Notes: generated from the letters alone by a model not told the origin. 34,975 nt of DNA from an uncultured Actinomycetes bacterium (GCA_903899375.1 CAIUIT010000062.1:1-34975); one strand, 5' to 3'. Positions 20,935 through 31,542 are shown, counted from the first letter of the stretch. Made by a program: numbers and translations.

Positions 20935-23790
20935 GTGTCTTTACGCGAGAACTTTGTAGATCGCCATATTGGGCCAGACCAAAGAGAAATTTCAGCAATG
21001 CTCGCGGATATCGGCGAAGCCTCTTTAGATGCCTTGATAAAAAAAGTTGTTCCCGAAAATATTGCCATGCGTGAAAAGCTAGTCAATCTACTCCCGGCAG
21101 GTATTTCTGAAGTTGCTGCGATCGAGAGGTTGCGTGAGTTCGCATCTGAAAATAAAGTGATGCGTTCCTACATAGGAATTGGATATTACGGAACCATTAC
21201 CCCACCGGTCGTTCTTCGCAACATCTTGGAGAACCCCGCCTGGTACACCGCATACACTCCCTATCAGCCTGAGATCAGCCAGGGACGGCTCGAGGCAATG
21301 TTTGCTTTCCAAACAGTCGTCGGGGATCTCACGGCGCTTCCAATAGCAAATGCATCGATGCTCGATGAGGCAACCGCTGCAGCTGAGGCGATGACTTTAG
21401 CCCGACGCGTCTGGAAGGGGAGTGACGAAGCAGCTTTCTTCATTGATTCACATCTTCATCCGCATATTAAGGCAGTAATACATACTCGCGCAAAGCCTTT
21501 GAAAATTTCAATTATCGAGGGTACGCAGAACTCTTTGCAGGATATGAGCGAAGCTATTTTTGGTGCCATCATCACTCAATCATCGACATATGGCGAGATC
21601 TTTGATCTAGCACCAGCCATTGCGGAAATTCAAAGCGTAGGAGCTCTCGCCATTGTTGCCTGTGATCTTCTCTCTCTCACTTTGTATAAGTCTCCGGGGG
21701 AATACGGCGCAGACGTGGCGATCGGTTCTGCACAACGCTTCGGAGTACCTATGGGCTTTGGCGGACCACACGCTGGATTCATGGCGGTTCGCTTAGGCTT
21801 AGAGCGTTCGATTCCTGGTCGCTTAGTTGGCCAGAGTCTGGATGTACATGGCAATCCAGCTTTCCGATTGGCCTTGCAGACGCGAGAGCAACATATTCGT
21901 CGCGACAAGGCGACCTCAAATATTTGTACAGCTCAGGTATTGCTAGCGGTCATGTCAGGCTTCTATGCGATGTGGCATGGTCCGGATGGCTTGGAATCAA
22001 TTGCAACTCGCATTAGAAACCATGCACACACCTTAAGAGGGTCACTCCATGCGCAAGGTTTCAAAGTAACTCAAGGCGAAATCTTTGATACCTTCGTTGT
22101 CAATCAAGTGCAGGCATCGGAGATCCTTAAGGCGGCGGCAGAGCGAGGAATCAATCTTCGCAAGGTTTCGCAAGAGAGTGTTGGAATTTCTCTCGATGAA
22201 ACTGTAACCGATCGTGATATAGCCGACCTTCTAGCAATTTTCGCAGCTACCCTTGTTAAGAATGCAGAGGCTTTACCTGCTATTTACAAACGTGTAACTA
22301 AGTTCCTTACTCATCGCATCTTTACCACGTATCATTCAGAAACTGCAATGTTGCGTTATATTCGCACATTATCTGATCGCGATCTAGCGCTAGACCGCAG
22401 CATGATCCCACTTGGGTCTTGCACGATGAAATTGAATGCGACGACCGAGATGATTCCTGTTACATGGCCAGAATTTTCTTCTCTGCACCCGTTTGCGCCG
22501 GCGGGGCAAAGTTTAGGATTTCGTCGACTTATCCAAGAACTTTCGGACTGGCTTATTGCAATCACGGGATATGACGCAGTGTCACTACAACCTAACGCGG
22601 GTTCGCAAGGTGAATTTGCCGGACTACTAGCTATTCGCAATTTCCTTGATCACAAAGGAGAAACTCATCGGGATATCTGTTTGATTCCATCGAGCGCGCA
22701 TGGAACCAATGCAGCCAGTGCCGTGATGGCAGGAATGAAAGTCGTTGTTATTGCATGCGATGAGGCAGGAAACGTTTCAGTCGACGATTTGAAAACTAAG
22801 ATTGCCGAATACAGTAATCGACTTGCTGCTCTCATGGTTACATATCCTTCGACACATGGAGTATTTGAAGAAGCTATCTCGGAGATCTGCGGACTAGTAC
22901 ATGATGCCGGTGGACAGGTTTACGTAGATGGCGCGAATCTCAATGCTCTTGTCGGGCTCGCTCAGCCTGGCAAATTTGGTGCAGATGTTTCGCATTTAAA
23001 TCTCCACAAGACTTTCTGTATTCCTCATGGCGGTGGGGGACCAGGCGTCGGTCCTGTAATATCACGCGCCCACTTGGCGCCATACTTACCGAACCATCCA
23101 CTTGATAGTTCGGTGGGCTCTGCGCAAGGTCCTGGACCGGTTAGCTCAGCACCATTTGGTTCAGCAGGAATCTTGCCGATTTCATGGAGTTACATCCAGA
23201 TGATGGGGGGAGATGGCCTGACCCGCGCCACCGAGGTTGCGATTCTTTCGGCTAATTACATCGCCCGAAAGTTAGATCCACATTTTCCTGTCCTCTACAA
23301 GGGCGCACATGGATTTATCGCCCATGAATGCATTGTCGATCTGCGTGAAATTACCAAGCAGACGGGTGCCACGGTCGATGATGTGGCAAAAAGACTCATG
23401 GACTACGGCTTCCATGCTCCAACGGTCAGCTTCCCAGTTGCTGGAACCCTCATGATCGAACCTACAGAATCTGAGGATATTGGCGAGCTGGATCGTTTCA
23501 TCAACGCGATGATCTCGATTAGAGCAGAGATTTCTGATATCGAACATGGCGAAATAACCATTGAAGAGTCTCCTTTACGCTTTGCGCCTCACACGGACAG
23601 CGACCTTTTGAGAGCCGACTGGGATCGGAAGTACTCGCGCGAGATGGGCGCATATCCGTTGGGAAGTGACCCTGAGATGGCCCATAAAGGCAAGTATTGG
23701 CCTGCAACTGGGCGAATCGATGGGGTATATGGAGATCGCAATCTTGTCTGTTCCTGCACGCCGATCGAGGAGTTGGCCATCAACGGCTAA
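20935..23790 (+). CDS. gcvP: Glycine dehydrogenase (decarboxylating), P protein
   Basis: [102 protein letters not shown] start after GGGGGAC. Confidence 0.98.
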   Translation: MSLRENFVDRHIGPDQREISAMLADIGEASLDALIKKVVPENIAMREKLVNLLPAGISEVAAIERLREFASENKVMRSYIGIGYYGTITPPVVLRNILENPAWYTAYTPYQPEISQGRLEAMFAFQTVVGDLTALPIANASMLDEATAAAEAMTLARRVWKGSDEAAFFIDSHLHPHIKAVIHTRAKPLKISIIEGTQNSLQDMSEAIFGAIITQSSTYGEIFDLAPAIAEIQSVGALAIVACDLLSLTLYKSPGEYGADVAIGSAQRFGVPMGFGGPHAGFMAVRLGLERSIPGRLVGQSLDVHGNPAFRLALQTREQHIRRDKATSNICTAQVLLAVMSGFYAMWHGPDGLESIATRIRNHAHTLRGSLHAQGFKVTQGEIFDTFVVNQVQASEILKAAAERGINLRKVSQESVGISLDETVTDRDIADLLAIFAATLVKNAEALPAIYKRVTKFLTHRIFTTYHSETAMLRYIRTLSDRDLALDRSMIPLGSCTMKLNATTEMIPVTWPEFSSLHPFAPAGQSLGFRRLIQELSDWLIAITGYDAVSLQPNAGSQGEFAGLLAIRNFLDHKGETHRDICLIPSSAHGTNAASAVMAGMKVVVIACDEAGNVSVDDLKTKIAEYSNRLAALMVTYPSTHGVFEEAISEICGLVHDAGGQVYVDGANLNALVGLAQPGKFGADVSHLNLHKTFCIPHGGGGPGVGPVISRAHLAPYLPNHPLDSSVGSAQGPGPVSSAPFGSAGILPISWSYIQMMGGDGLTRATEVAILSANYIARKLDPHFPVLYKGAHGFIAHECIVDLREITKQTGATVDDVAKRLMDYGFHAPTVSFPVAGTLMIEPTESEDIGELDRFINAMISIRAEISDIEHGEITIEESPLRFAPHTDSDLLRADWDRKYSREMGAYPLGSDPEMAHKGKYWPATGRIDGVYGDRNLVCSCTPIEELAING

Positions 23791-23813
23791 ACTTTTACTT
23801 TACATAATGTAGA

Positions 23814-24530
23814 TTATCGGCGATTAAGTATGCGTTGGAAACCCCAAAAGGTGGTTTTTCTCCATGCCTCAAGAACGATCTTCCGACTCATCTTTGAACT
23901 TCCAGCTACCCGTTCAATGAATGTAATCGGCACTTCAGCGATCGTTCGCTTCTGGTTAATGGCGATGCGAACTATTTCGATTTGGAATCCATAACCAATT
24001 GAGGTGACATGCGAATCTAAAACGTCTTGAATCAGTTGACGACTTAAAAGTCGATATCCGCTGGTGAGATCTCTAAAAGATAAACCCAACGCAACAGCTG
24101 CATATCTGGTGCCAAAACGAGAGATTAATCGCCTGGAAATAGGCCAATTGACGACCAGACCACCGGGCATCCACCGCGTTCCTATAACCAGATCACATCC
24201 TGGGGCGATGGCGAGAAACCGAGATATCTCTTCCGGTTGATGGCTTCCATCGGCGTCCATCTCCACAAAATACTCGTAACCCTGCTTATAACCCCAGGAA
24301 AAACCTGCGAGATATGCCGGCCCTAATCCACCTTTATCTGGTCGGTGAAGAACGTGAGTCCGATTATCGGTCAAGGAATCGGCCAGTGCGCCGGTGCCAT
24401 CTGGAGAGTTATCGTCAACAATAAGTATGTCGACATCAGGCGTTGCCAGTTTAAGCCTTTGAATTACATCGGTGATATTCGCTGCCTCGTTGTACGTAGG
24501 AACGATGACGAGAGTTCTAGTAGTTACCAA
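23814..24530 (-). CDS. DPM1-like glycosyltransferase family 2 (polyprenol monophosphomannose synthase type)
   Basis: TLVIVPTYNEAANITDVI, ILIVDDNSPDGTG, EMDADGSHQPEE, GTRWMPGG, RDLTSGYRL. TTG at 24530 overlapping the upstream gene stop is more plausible than the ORF-track start at 24665. Confidence 0.88.
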   Translation of the reverse strand: MVTTRTLVIVPTYNEAANITDVIQRLKLATPDVDILIVDDNSPDGTGALADSLTDNRTHVLHRPDKGGLGPAYLAGFSWGYKQGYEYFVEMDADGSHQPEEISRFLAIAPGCDLVIGTRWMPGGLVVNWPISRRLISRFGTRYAAVALGLSFRDLTSGYRLLSRQLIQDVLDSHVTSIGYGFQIEIVRIAINQKRTIAEVPITFIERVAGSSKMSRKIVLEAWRKTTFWGFQRILNRR

Positions 24531-25423
24531 TTGAGTGCAGCAATCATTCGGTCGATAGATGAACCGAGTCCGTACTGCTCTTTGTAATTCCAAATCTGTG
24601 ACATGTCTGTGGGACGAGACGGCATGGCTATAGACATCGAAGGGATCGGAACATCCAAAGCGCAATGCACTAATTTCGGTGCGATTGCGACGTAGTCTGC
24701 ACCTTCGATCAATTTCTTACGCAGTGCGGGAGTCAATTTTTCATCCTCCGCATATGCTGCAGCTAACGCATCTTCGATCGTCTCGAAATTATTTGCTATG
24801 AGCGCTGCGCCCTTCTCGCCGATTCCTCTTACACCTGGAAGCCCGTCAGATGCATCACCGCGGAGCATTGCAAAGAGTGCGTACCTGTCCCCCGGGATTT
24901 CATACCTGCTTTTAATCCAGGCTCTGTCAACGAGGTCGTGATTGGAAATTCCTTTAGCAAGATAAACTATTTTCACACGTCGCTTGTCATCCACTAACTG
25001 GAAGAGGTCGCGATCGCCGGTTGCCACAAATGTCGGACCGCGCTCTTTTACACTGAAGCTAGCCATGATGTCGTCAGCTTCGTAATCATCGACGCCAACC
25101 ATGGGAATTCCGAAGGCTTCTAGAATATCTAATAGGACAGGTATCTGAGGTCCCAAAGTATCGGGTTCTTCCTCTTCACCACTCTCGTCGATCCGATTGG
25201 CCTTATACCCAGGGAAAAGTTCTACCCGCCAACTAGGACGCCAATCTCCCTCTAAACAGGCTACTAATCGTGAAGGTTGGTATTGATTAATCAATCGGGA
25301 AGACATGTCGAGAAAACCTTTGATGGCATTGATGGGTTCACCGCTCGGTGAAAGAAGCGTGTCTGGCATTCCAAAGAATGCTCGGTACCAGAGCGAAGCG
25401 CTGTCGAGGAGTAATAATGTCAT
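24524..25423 (-). CDS. 5'-3' exonuclease (Pol I N-terminal / FEN-like)
   Basis: LLLLDSASLWYRAFFGMP, FPGYKANR, EADDIMASF, VATGDRDLFQLV, LRGDASDGLPGVRGIGEKGAALI. Confidence 0.92.
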   Translation of the reverse strand: MTLLLLDSASLWYRAFFGMPDTLLSPSGEPINAIKGFLDMSSRLINQYQPSRLVACLEGDWRPSWRVELFPGYKANRIDESGEEEEPDTLGPQIPVLLDILEAFGIPMVGVDDYEADDIMASFSVKERGPTFVATGDRDLFQLVDDKRRVKIVYLAKGISNHDLVDRAWIKSRYEIPGDRYALFAMLRGDASDGLPGVRGIGEKGAALIANNFETIEDALAAAYAEDEKLTPALRKKLIEGADYVAIAPKLVHCALDVPIPSMSIAMPSRPTDMSQIWNYKEQYGLGSSIDRMIAALNW

Positions 25424-27792
25424 CCGACAATCCCAGCGTAAGAGACAATTCCACGGTCGATTCTCTTTAAAGCATTTTCAACGGTTTGCGAGAGATGTGG
25501 AGATGCATTTCCGATCTGACGCAACAAATCGATAATTTGCTTCATAGAGCGGACGAAATCCCCGACCGTCAGTTCTGTTCCTTTAAGTATCGCACCAAGA
25601 GAATGTCCACTAGCCCAGCGATATGAAACCCAGCAGAAAGCCAAGTCCGGTTCGCGCATAGGTTCTAAACCTATATCTATTTCATTACTGTGGATGAGTG
25701 ACCATTGGTGAATTAGATCGTTGAGCGACTCTTCCACCGCACCTTTAGGTATCTTGGGAGACTCATCTCTCCTGGCTTCAAAGACCAGTGCAGAGAGAAC
25801 AGAAACCATCTCTGGGCCATTGAGCGTATCGAAGCTACCACGCTTAATGAGTTGGGCGATCAAGAGATCAGTTTCTCCATAAATTTTCGCCAAGAGTGTG
25901 CCCCACTCGGTTATCACACCGTTATTTAGATAACCGGAGCGCTCCAACATTACTTGGACTTTGTCGAAGCGTTTTGCAATGAGATCAGTGCGGGTACTTA
26001 CTCGTTCCTCTAAGCCGCGTGATTCGCGAACCAACCGATCTACCCGTTCGGCAATACGAGAATGATCTTCTCTATCGCCGCAGGAATGACAGGGATGAGA
26101 GCGCAAGGCCTTACGAGCAGCAATGAGTTCGTCTTCGGCCAAAATTCTCTTAGCTTTAGTGAGCTTTGCGAATGACTTCTCAATCGCCTTAATGTCAGAA
26201 CGAATGTCTGCGTACTCCTCAAAATCCCCTGCATGGCAGACCATCGTCTCTCGTAGTTCTGAGATTGCTCCATGATTTCTTTTAATTTGTCGTGCGAGTC
26301 CTACGACCGCCTTATCGGCTTGATACTGCGCAAAGGATGATTCCAGGGATTCGCGTGCGCTCACACTTCCAAAACGCGATATTAAATTGATTGTCATGTT
26401 GTACGTGGGCTTGAAACTACTCTTGAGCGGATAAGTACGTGTCGATGCCAGACCGGCAACCGAACCTGAATCAATCTCTTTGCTCCACAAAATTACTGCG
26501 TTGCCTTCGACGTCAATCCCCCTTCGACCAGCTCGCCCAGTCAGCTGCGTGAACTCACCGGGAGATATTGCGACATGTGCATCGCCATTCCACTTCACCA
26601 ACTTTTCGAGAACAACGGTCCGGGCTGGCATATTTATTCCAAGTGCGAGAGTTTCGGTAGCAAAGACACACTTGACCAGGCCGCGTTGGAAAAGCTCTTC
26701 CACCGTCTCTTTAAATGCTGGGAGCAATCCCGCATGGTGGGCGGCGATACCGCGCTCTAATCCATCTAGCCATTCTGAAAAACCCAAGACGACTAGATCT
26801 TCCTCCGGGATATTGGAAGTCGCGCGAAAGGCAATCTCGCGAATGATGCTCCGCTCTTCGGCATTGGTAAGACGTATGCCTGCTACTAAACATTGATGAA
26901 CCGCCGCAGAGCATGCATTGCGGGAGAAGATGAAGGTAATCGCTGGCAGCAAACCTTCGCGGTCAAGTTTCTCGATGACTTCAGCTCGTCCCATTTGTTT
27001 AACATTTGGCCCGCGGTCATTCCAGCCAGAGTTACGACCCTTGTGAGCGCCTGATGCTGCCCGAGCATTGCGGTAGCTCTCTTTTTCTAGGCGCACGATC
27101 TCGGGATTTACGCGTCCATCGTCGACAAAAAGGTCGAGCAAACGCGTATTGAAGAGAACATGTTGATACAGCGGAACGGGACGTGTTTCCGAGACGATGA
27201 CATCGGTATTCCCTCGCACCTCATTGAGCCAATCACCAAACTCTTCCGCATTGGAGACTGTTGCAGAAAGGGAAGCTACTTGGGTGCTCTCCGGAAGATG
27301 GATCAAAATCTCTTCCCAGACGGCGCCGCGAAACTTGTCGGCTAGGTAATGGACTTCATCCATGACAACGAATTGCAAGTTGTTAAGTGTTCGCGAATCT
27401 GCGTAGATCATATTTCGCAGCACTTCAGTCGTCATAACGACGATGTTCGCCTCTGAATTGATGCTGGTATCTCCGGTAAGCAGTCCGACGTTAGCCTCTC
27501 CAAACATCTCCTTAAAATCTGAATATTTTTGATTGGAGAGCGCCTTAATAGGTGCGGTGTAAAAACATTTCTTACCTTGGCTCATGGCCAGGAAAGCGGC
27601 AAATTCACCCACAACAGTCTTGCCAGCCCCGGTAGGCGCGGCGACAAGTACTCCCCTACCAGCTTCTAAAGAGTGACAACCACTTATTTGAAAATCATCG
27701 AGTGGGAAATCAAATTTGGCGGCAAATTCGTTGGTCGCTTTAAAGGAATTTCGAGACTGCGCTGCCGCATATCGTTCGGCAGGCGTACTCAT
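25420..27792 (-). CDS. helY: DEAD/DEAH-box helicase, HelY/Ski2-Mtr4-like
   Basis: LVAAPTGAGKTVVGEFAAFLA, YTAPIKALSNQKYSDF, VVMDEVHYLADKFRGAVWEE, SLSATVSNAEEFGDWL, HHAGLLPAFKETVEELFQRGLVKCVFATETLALGINMPARTVV, QLTGRAGRRGID. Confidence 0.95.
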   Translation of the reverse strand: MSTPAERYAAAQSRNSFKATNEFAAKFDFPLDDFQISGCHSLEAGRGVLVAAPTGAGKTVVGEFAAFLAMSQGKKCFYTAPIKALSNQKYSDFKEMFGEANVGLLTGDTSINSEANIVVMTTEVLRNMIYADSRTLNNLQFVVMDEVHYLADKFRGAVWEEILIHLPESTQVASLSATVSNAEEFGDWLNEVRGNTDVIVSETRPVPLYQHVLFNTRLLDLFVDDGRVNPEIVRLEKESYRNARAASGAHKGRNSGWNDRGPNVKQMGRAEVIEKLDREGLLPAITFIFSRNACSAAVHQCLVAGIRLTNAEERSIIREIAFRATSNIPEEDLVVLGFSEWLDGLERGIAAHHAGLLPAFKETVEELFQRGLVKCVFATETLALGINMPARTVVLEKLVKWNGDAHVAISPGEFTQLTGRAGRRGIDVEGNAVILWSKEIDSGSVAGLASTRTYPLKSSFKPTYNMTINLISRFGSVSARESLESSFAQYQADKAVVGLARQIKRNHGAISELRETMVCHAGDFEEYADIRSDIKAIEKSFAKLTKAKRILAEDELIAARKALRSHPCHSCGDREDHSRIAERVDRLVRESRGLEERVSTRTDLIAKRFDKVQVMLERSGYLNNGVITEWGTLLAKIYGETDLLIAQLIKRGSFDTLNGPEMVSVLSALVFEARRDESPKIPKGAVEESLNDLIHQWSLIHSNEIDIGLEPMREPDLAFCWVSYRWASGHSLGAILKGTELTVGDFVRSMKQIIDLLRQIGNASPHLSQTVENALKRIDRGIVSYAGIVG

Positions 27793-28670
27793 AAGCGGTA
27801 GACCCGCAAGCTCTTCTCAGAGATTTTCACTTCGATCGGCAAGTCGGAGATCCTCTCTCCGTCGGCAAAAGCTTGGGTCTTGCCTGAAATCTTGATGCTT
27901 CTTCCAGTGTAAAAGTGGACCTTCGGATGGGTTACATGAGTGCCGAAGAAGACCCGTGGAAAGACCATGAGGAGGCGGAAAGGATTCACTCGATCTACGA
28001 CCATTACGTCGAGTAAGCCATCATCATCCTTCGCGTGAGGAACAATCTTCATGCCCCCACCATAGCTTTGACCGTTAGCAACACATACCAACATCGCCTT
28101 TTGGTGGCGCTCTTGTCCATCGATGTCCAAAGTAAATTCCAATGCGCGAAATCTCCATACTTTTTGCAGCACAGCAAGGATGTACTTGATCTTACCTCGA
28201 ACAATCTTGAAATTGTTAGCCCGTTCATTCACTACAGAGTCAAAGCCGGTGCTCAATATTTGAATAAATGGAGTTTGCGCAAGGCCATTCTTAATGAGTC
28301 CTACGTTTATAAGTGAAGGTTTAGAGAGAGCAGGCTGAGCCAGAAGAAGAGCCAGTTTCTGCCCATGCAAACCTAAAGTTCTCGCAAAGTCATTCCCGGT
28401 ACCAGCAGGAATTACCAAGAGAGGGAGATCGTTTTCGATGAGTGACGGCAGCAGATCATGGATTAATCCATCTCCCCCAACAGAAATCAGGAGATCAAAT
28501 TTACTGTTTGCACATGCGCTCTGCACTTGCGCGAGAGATTCTTTGAGTGAAGAGGCTTGGATGTATGTGATCGATTCTCCCAATCCCGCGTAGTTGGCGC
28601 GAACTTTGGCACCCACTACTAATCCCTTGCCGCCACCCGAGTGCGGGTTGATGACTACGAGAGTCTTCAC
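27789..28670 (-). CDS. Diacylglycerol kinase / lipid kinase family (DAGKc) protein
   Basis: TLVVINPHSGGGKG, LLISVGGDGLIHDLLPSLI, LPLLVIPAGTGNDFARTLGL, DDDGLLDVMVVD. Confidence 0.93.
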   Translation of the reverse strand: MKTLVVINPHSGGGKGLVVGAKVRANYAGLGESITYIQASSLKESLAQVQSACANSKFDLLISVGGDGLIHDLLPSLIENDLPLLVIPAGTGNDFARTLGLHGQKLALLLAQPALSKPSLINVGLIKNGLAQTPFIQILSTGFDSVVNERANNFKIVRGKIKYILAVLQKVWRFRALEFTLDIDGQERHQKAMLVCVANGQSYGGGMKIVPHAKDDDGLLDVMVVDRVNPFRLLMVFPRVFFGTHVTHPKVHFYTGRSIKISGKTQAFADGERISDLPIEVKISEKSLRVYRL

Positions 28671-29431
28671 TCTACGTTCTTTGCCGCTCTGCGGCGATCG
28701 TTGAGAAGTGCGATGCCTCCTGCTGCGAAATAAAATCCGACGAGAGGGAGCGCTAGGACGCCCATTGTGAGCGGGTCGCTAGTAGGTACAAAAGTTGCCG
28801 AGAAAAGCGTGATGCCAAAGACTGCAATTCTCCATGGTTTGAGAATTGATCGTCCGGAGAGCACCCCGGCGAAGTTGAGCGCAATAAGAAAAACGGGAAG
28901 CTCAAAGGCAAGGCCAAAGACCAGAATGAGGTGCAGCACGAAAGTTAAGTAGTCACTAAATTTAATGAGATTAGTGAGAGTTGTTGGGGTAAACCCGAGC
29001 AGGACTCGGATAGCGATCGGCAATATCCAGTACGCCAGAGCTGCTCCCGCGATAAAGAAAGGTGTGGCGATTGCGATGAAAAAAATTGAGTACTTCTTCT
29101 CTTTGTTGTGGAGCGCAGGTGAGACGAAGGCCCAGAGTTGGTAGAGCCAGATTGGTGAGGCAAGAATAACTCCAGAAACAATGGCTACAGAGATCTGCAA
29201 ATTAAGCGGTCCCAGGACGCCGTCGATGTATAGGACCCCACAGTGGTGCGGCGTCGATTGAGCGCGCGAAAGATCGCAAACAGGCTTTGTGAGAATACGG
29301 ACTATCTTGGTATAGAAAACCCACCCAAGAGTTCCAAATATTGCGATCGACAGAGCAGAACGGACAGTGCGCTTGCGGAGCTCTCTAAAGTGCTCCAGCA
29401 ATGACATCCGACCACTATCTTCAGTGGTCAC
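28667..29431 (-). CDS. tatC: Sec-independent translocase TatC
   Basis: MSLLEHFRELRKRTVRSALSI, ASPIWLYQLWAFVSPALHNKEKKY, FGLAFELPVFLIAL with six TM-like segments. Confidence 0.95.
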   Translation of the reverse strand: MTTEDSGRMSLLEHFRELRKRTVRSALSIAIFGTLGWVFYTKIVRILTKPVCDLSRAQSTPHHCGVLYIDGVLGPLNLQISVAIVSGVILASPIWLYQLWAFVSPALHNKEKKYSIFFIAIATPFFIAGAALAYWILPIAIRVLLGFTPTTLTNLIKFSDYLTFVLHLILVFGLAFELPVFLIALNFAGVLSGRSILKPWRIAVFGITLFSATFVPTSDPLTMGVLALPLVGFYFAAGGIALLNDRRRAAKNVE

Positions 29432-29441
29432 CGACTATTTC

Positions 29442-29627
29442 CTAGTTGGAAGGCGTTGAAGAAGAGCCGCCATCTGTTTTTTTCTGTTCTGGCGTCTTCA
29501 ACTCATCTTTGAATATCCGCAGCGACTTGGCAACCGATTTAGCTGAATCTGGAAGTCGCTTTGCTCCGAAGAGAATGACAAAGACAAGTACGACGATAAC
29601 AATGTGCCAGGGCTTAAGGTCTCCCAT
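29442..29627 (-). CDS. tatA: Sec-independent translocase TatA
   Basis: 61 aa: single N-terminal TM helix, then [24 protein letters not shown]. Confidence 0.94.
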   Translation of the reverse strand: MGDLKPWHIVIVVLVFVILFGAKRLPDSAKSVAKSLRIFKDELKTPEQKKTDGGSSSTPSN

Positions 29628-29654
29628 TTATATTCCAATCTCGAGGTGGGCTAA

Positions 29655-29696
29655 TCTTAGTGGTAATTAGGTAGGTCTTAGTGGTAATTGGCGAGG
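29655..29696. repeat. 21-bp tandem duplication over the pafC stop codon
   Basis: TCTTAGTGGTAATTAGGTAGG (29655-29675) then TCTTAGTGGTAATTGGCGAGG (29676-29696); first 14 bp identical, 18/21 overall. Confidence 0.85.
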
Positions 29697-30613
29697 GCGC
29701 CTGCGATCCGCTCATGAATTGCCACCGCCAGTTCAGCTGGGCGCAAGATGACGATCTGGCTCGGCCAGGCCAGCAATGTACGGGTCATCCACTCACCGGA
29801 GGTCACCCTTAAGGTGATTTGAAAGCGATCCCTGATCTCGTGATACGAGGTAACAATTTCGTTATGTTTTTCGATAAAGAAGAAACCATCACGGCCCATT
29901 TCAATTTCGACATCTTGATCCTCTGGACTGTGGTGCGCACGCACTACGCCTTCGAGGAAATTCTCATCTTCTTGGCCGATCTTAATATCCTCTATTCGAT
30001 CAAGGCGAAAAGTACGCAGTTCCCCCGCCGAGGTAGAAAATGCATTGAGATATCCAATCCCGTCGCGATAAGTAATTTCAAGAGGATATATTTCGCGCGA
30101 ACTCACTGAGTCACTTGATGCAGAGTTGTAATGAATTGTTAAATGTTGGCTCTGCGAGATAGCCTGAGAAAGTCTTCTAGCAATTGGTGAATCGACTATT
30201 GCATCAGCGATAGTCACCTTCCTTGATAACTGCTCGCCAAACAAGCTGCCGATCCGACTTCGCAATGAAGATATAGCGGTCGCTTCATTTTCATCGGAAG
30301 CTAGTTCACCTAGCAATTGCAGTCCCAGCACTAGAGTCAGTGCCTCCACTTGCGTGAGTGATCGTGGCTGATCTAGCACCTGAGCTTCGGTCACAGAGAC
30401 ATAGTCGGGGTCCTCGTAATCTATGTCCAATAGTTCCAGATGCGAATATCCGGGAAGTCCACACATATGCAGAAGAGAGAGATCTTTAGATATTTGGGTG
30501 GGAGTGGAATTGAATCTCACTGCTATTTCAACGACGGAAAGACCAGGATTATTTGCTATAAATGGAATCAGATTGAGGGCGCGAGCAACCCGATCGAGTG
30601 CGCTCTCGCTCAT
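29678..30613 (-). CDS. pafC: WYL-domain regulator PafC
   Basis: N-terminal HTH (LSVVEIAVRFNSTPTQISKDLSLLHMCGLPGY), WYL-like IHYNSAS...REIYPLEITYRDGIGYLNAFS; ATG at 30613 overlaps pafB stop; ORF-track start at 30691 lies inside pafB. Confidence 0.88.
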   Translation of the reverse strand: MSESALDRVARALNLIPFIANNPGLSVVEIAVRFNSTPTQISKDLSLLHMCGLPGYSHLELLDIDYEDPDYVSVTEAQVLDQPRSLTQVEALTLVLGLQLLGELASDENEATAISSLRSRIGSLFGEQLSRKVTIADAIVDSPIARRLSQAISQSQHLTIHYNSASSDSVSSREIYPLEITYRDGIGYLNAFSTSAGELRTFRLDRIEDIKIGQEDENFLEGVVRAHHSPEDQDVEIEMGRDGFFFIEKHNEIVTSYHEIRDRFQITLRVTSGEWMTRTLLAWPSQIVILRPAELAVAIHERIAGALANYH

Positions 30614-31536
30614 AGCTTGCTCCGCAGGAGTGAAATTATCTCGGTGACATTCTCTGTTGGTTTCTCGAGAACAATATCCGAACCGAACCAAAGGATCTCT
30701 TCACGCCAGTTATTGCCCAAGGAGAATTCCACTCGATCCCATTCAGCGTCGATATTAGTAACTGTTGATTTAGATCGCAGGCTGTGACAGCGCCCAACTC
30801 GAACACGAGCGGTAAAAGCAATGTTCGGTTCTGGCTGCAACATCACCAGATGTTCTTCAATGCTAAATCCATCTGGAACCACGAAAGCGCCTGGACTGCT
30901 CTCTGTTTTGATTTCGGAAGTTATGCGAGATACCCGAAAGACTCGCATCTCACCCTTTTCTAGATCTTTTCCTACCAAATACCAGGTGCCATGCCAGAGT
31001 GTTAGACCGTAAGGTGAGATGTGACGAGTCTTCGTTTTTGTGCTGCGATAGGTGAAGGCAATGTTTCTGCATTCGGTAAGTGCCGCCCATAAAGCAGGAA
31101 ATAGTGGTGTTTCGTTCTCTAGAGACAGAGTTGCATGACCAAAGTCTTCGCGCAGAGCGGTGCCAACGAGAGCATCGAGCTTTACCAGGGCTAATGCGCC
31201 GCTGGACGAGAAGAGTTGGTTGCGCCAGATGGTTGCCGCTAACGAGAGATACGACAGCTCTGTTGGACTGAGTTCTCCCATATCGAGTTCGTATTCGCTC
31301 TCCAGAATTCGATAACCCGGTTCATCGTCAAAGAGTGGGTCATGAGTCCCAACCTGAATCACTACTCCCAGTGCTCGCAGGTCATCTTTATCCCGCTCGA
31401 ACATTCTCTCTTTAGTTTCGGTGGAACCCGTGTACCCAGCTACGTTTTGAAATATCTCGGCTTTGCTGAGAAAACGCTTAGTGGCTAAGAGCGCCATCGT
31501 AAGGTTGATGAGCCTTTCGGTCTTCTGATCTGACAC
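30610..31536 (-). CDS. pafB: WYL-domain regulator PafB
   Basis: ERLINLTMALLATKRFLSKAEIFQNVAGY...MFERDKDDLRALGVVI...PGYRI, WYL-like ITFTYRSTKTKTRHISPYGLTLWHGTWYLVGKDLEKGEMRVFRVSRI-type region; GTG start. Confidence 0.9.
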   Translation of the reverse strand: MSDQKTERLINLTMALLATKRFLSKAEIFQNVAGYTGSTETKERMFERDKDDLRALGVVIQVGTHDPLFDDEPGYRILESEYELDMGELSPTELSYLSLAATIWRNQLFSSSGALALVKLDALVGTALREDFGHATLSLENETPLFPALWAALTECRNIAFTYRSTKTKTRHISPYGLTLWHGTWYLVGKDLEKGEMRVFRVSRITSEIKTESSPGAFVVPDGFSIEEHLVMLQPEPNIAFTARVRVGRCHSLRSKSTVTNIDAEWDRVEFSLGNNWREEILWFGSDIVLEKPTENVTEIISLLRSKL

Positions 31537-31542
31537 ACCCGT

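Noticed and set aside
23791-23813. Small palindrome TACATAATGTA between convergent gcvP and the glycosyltransferase
   Set aside because: Stem too short and AT-only to support a bidirectional terminator call.
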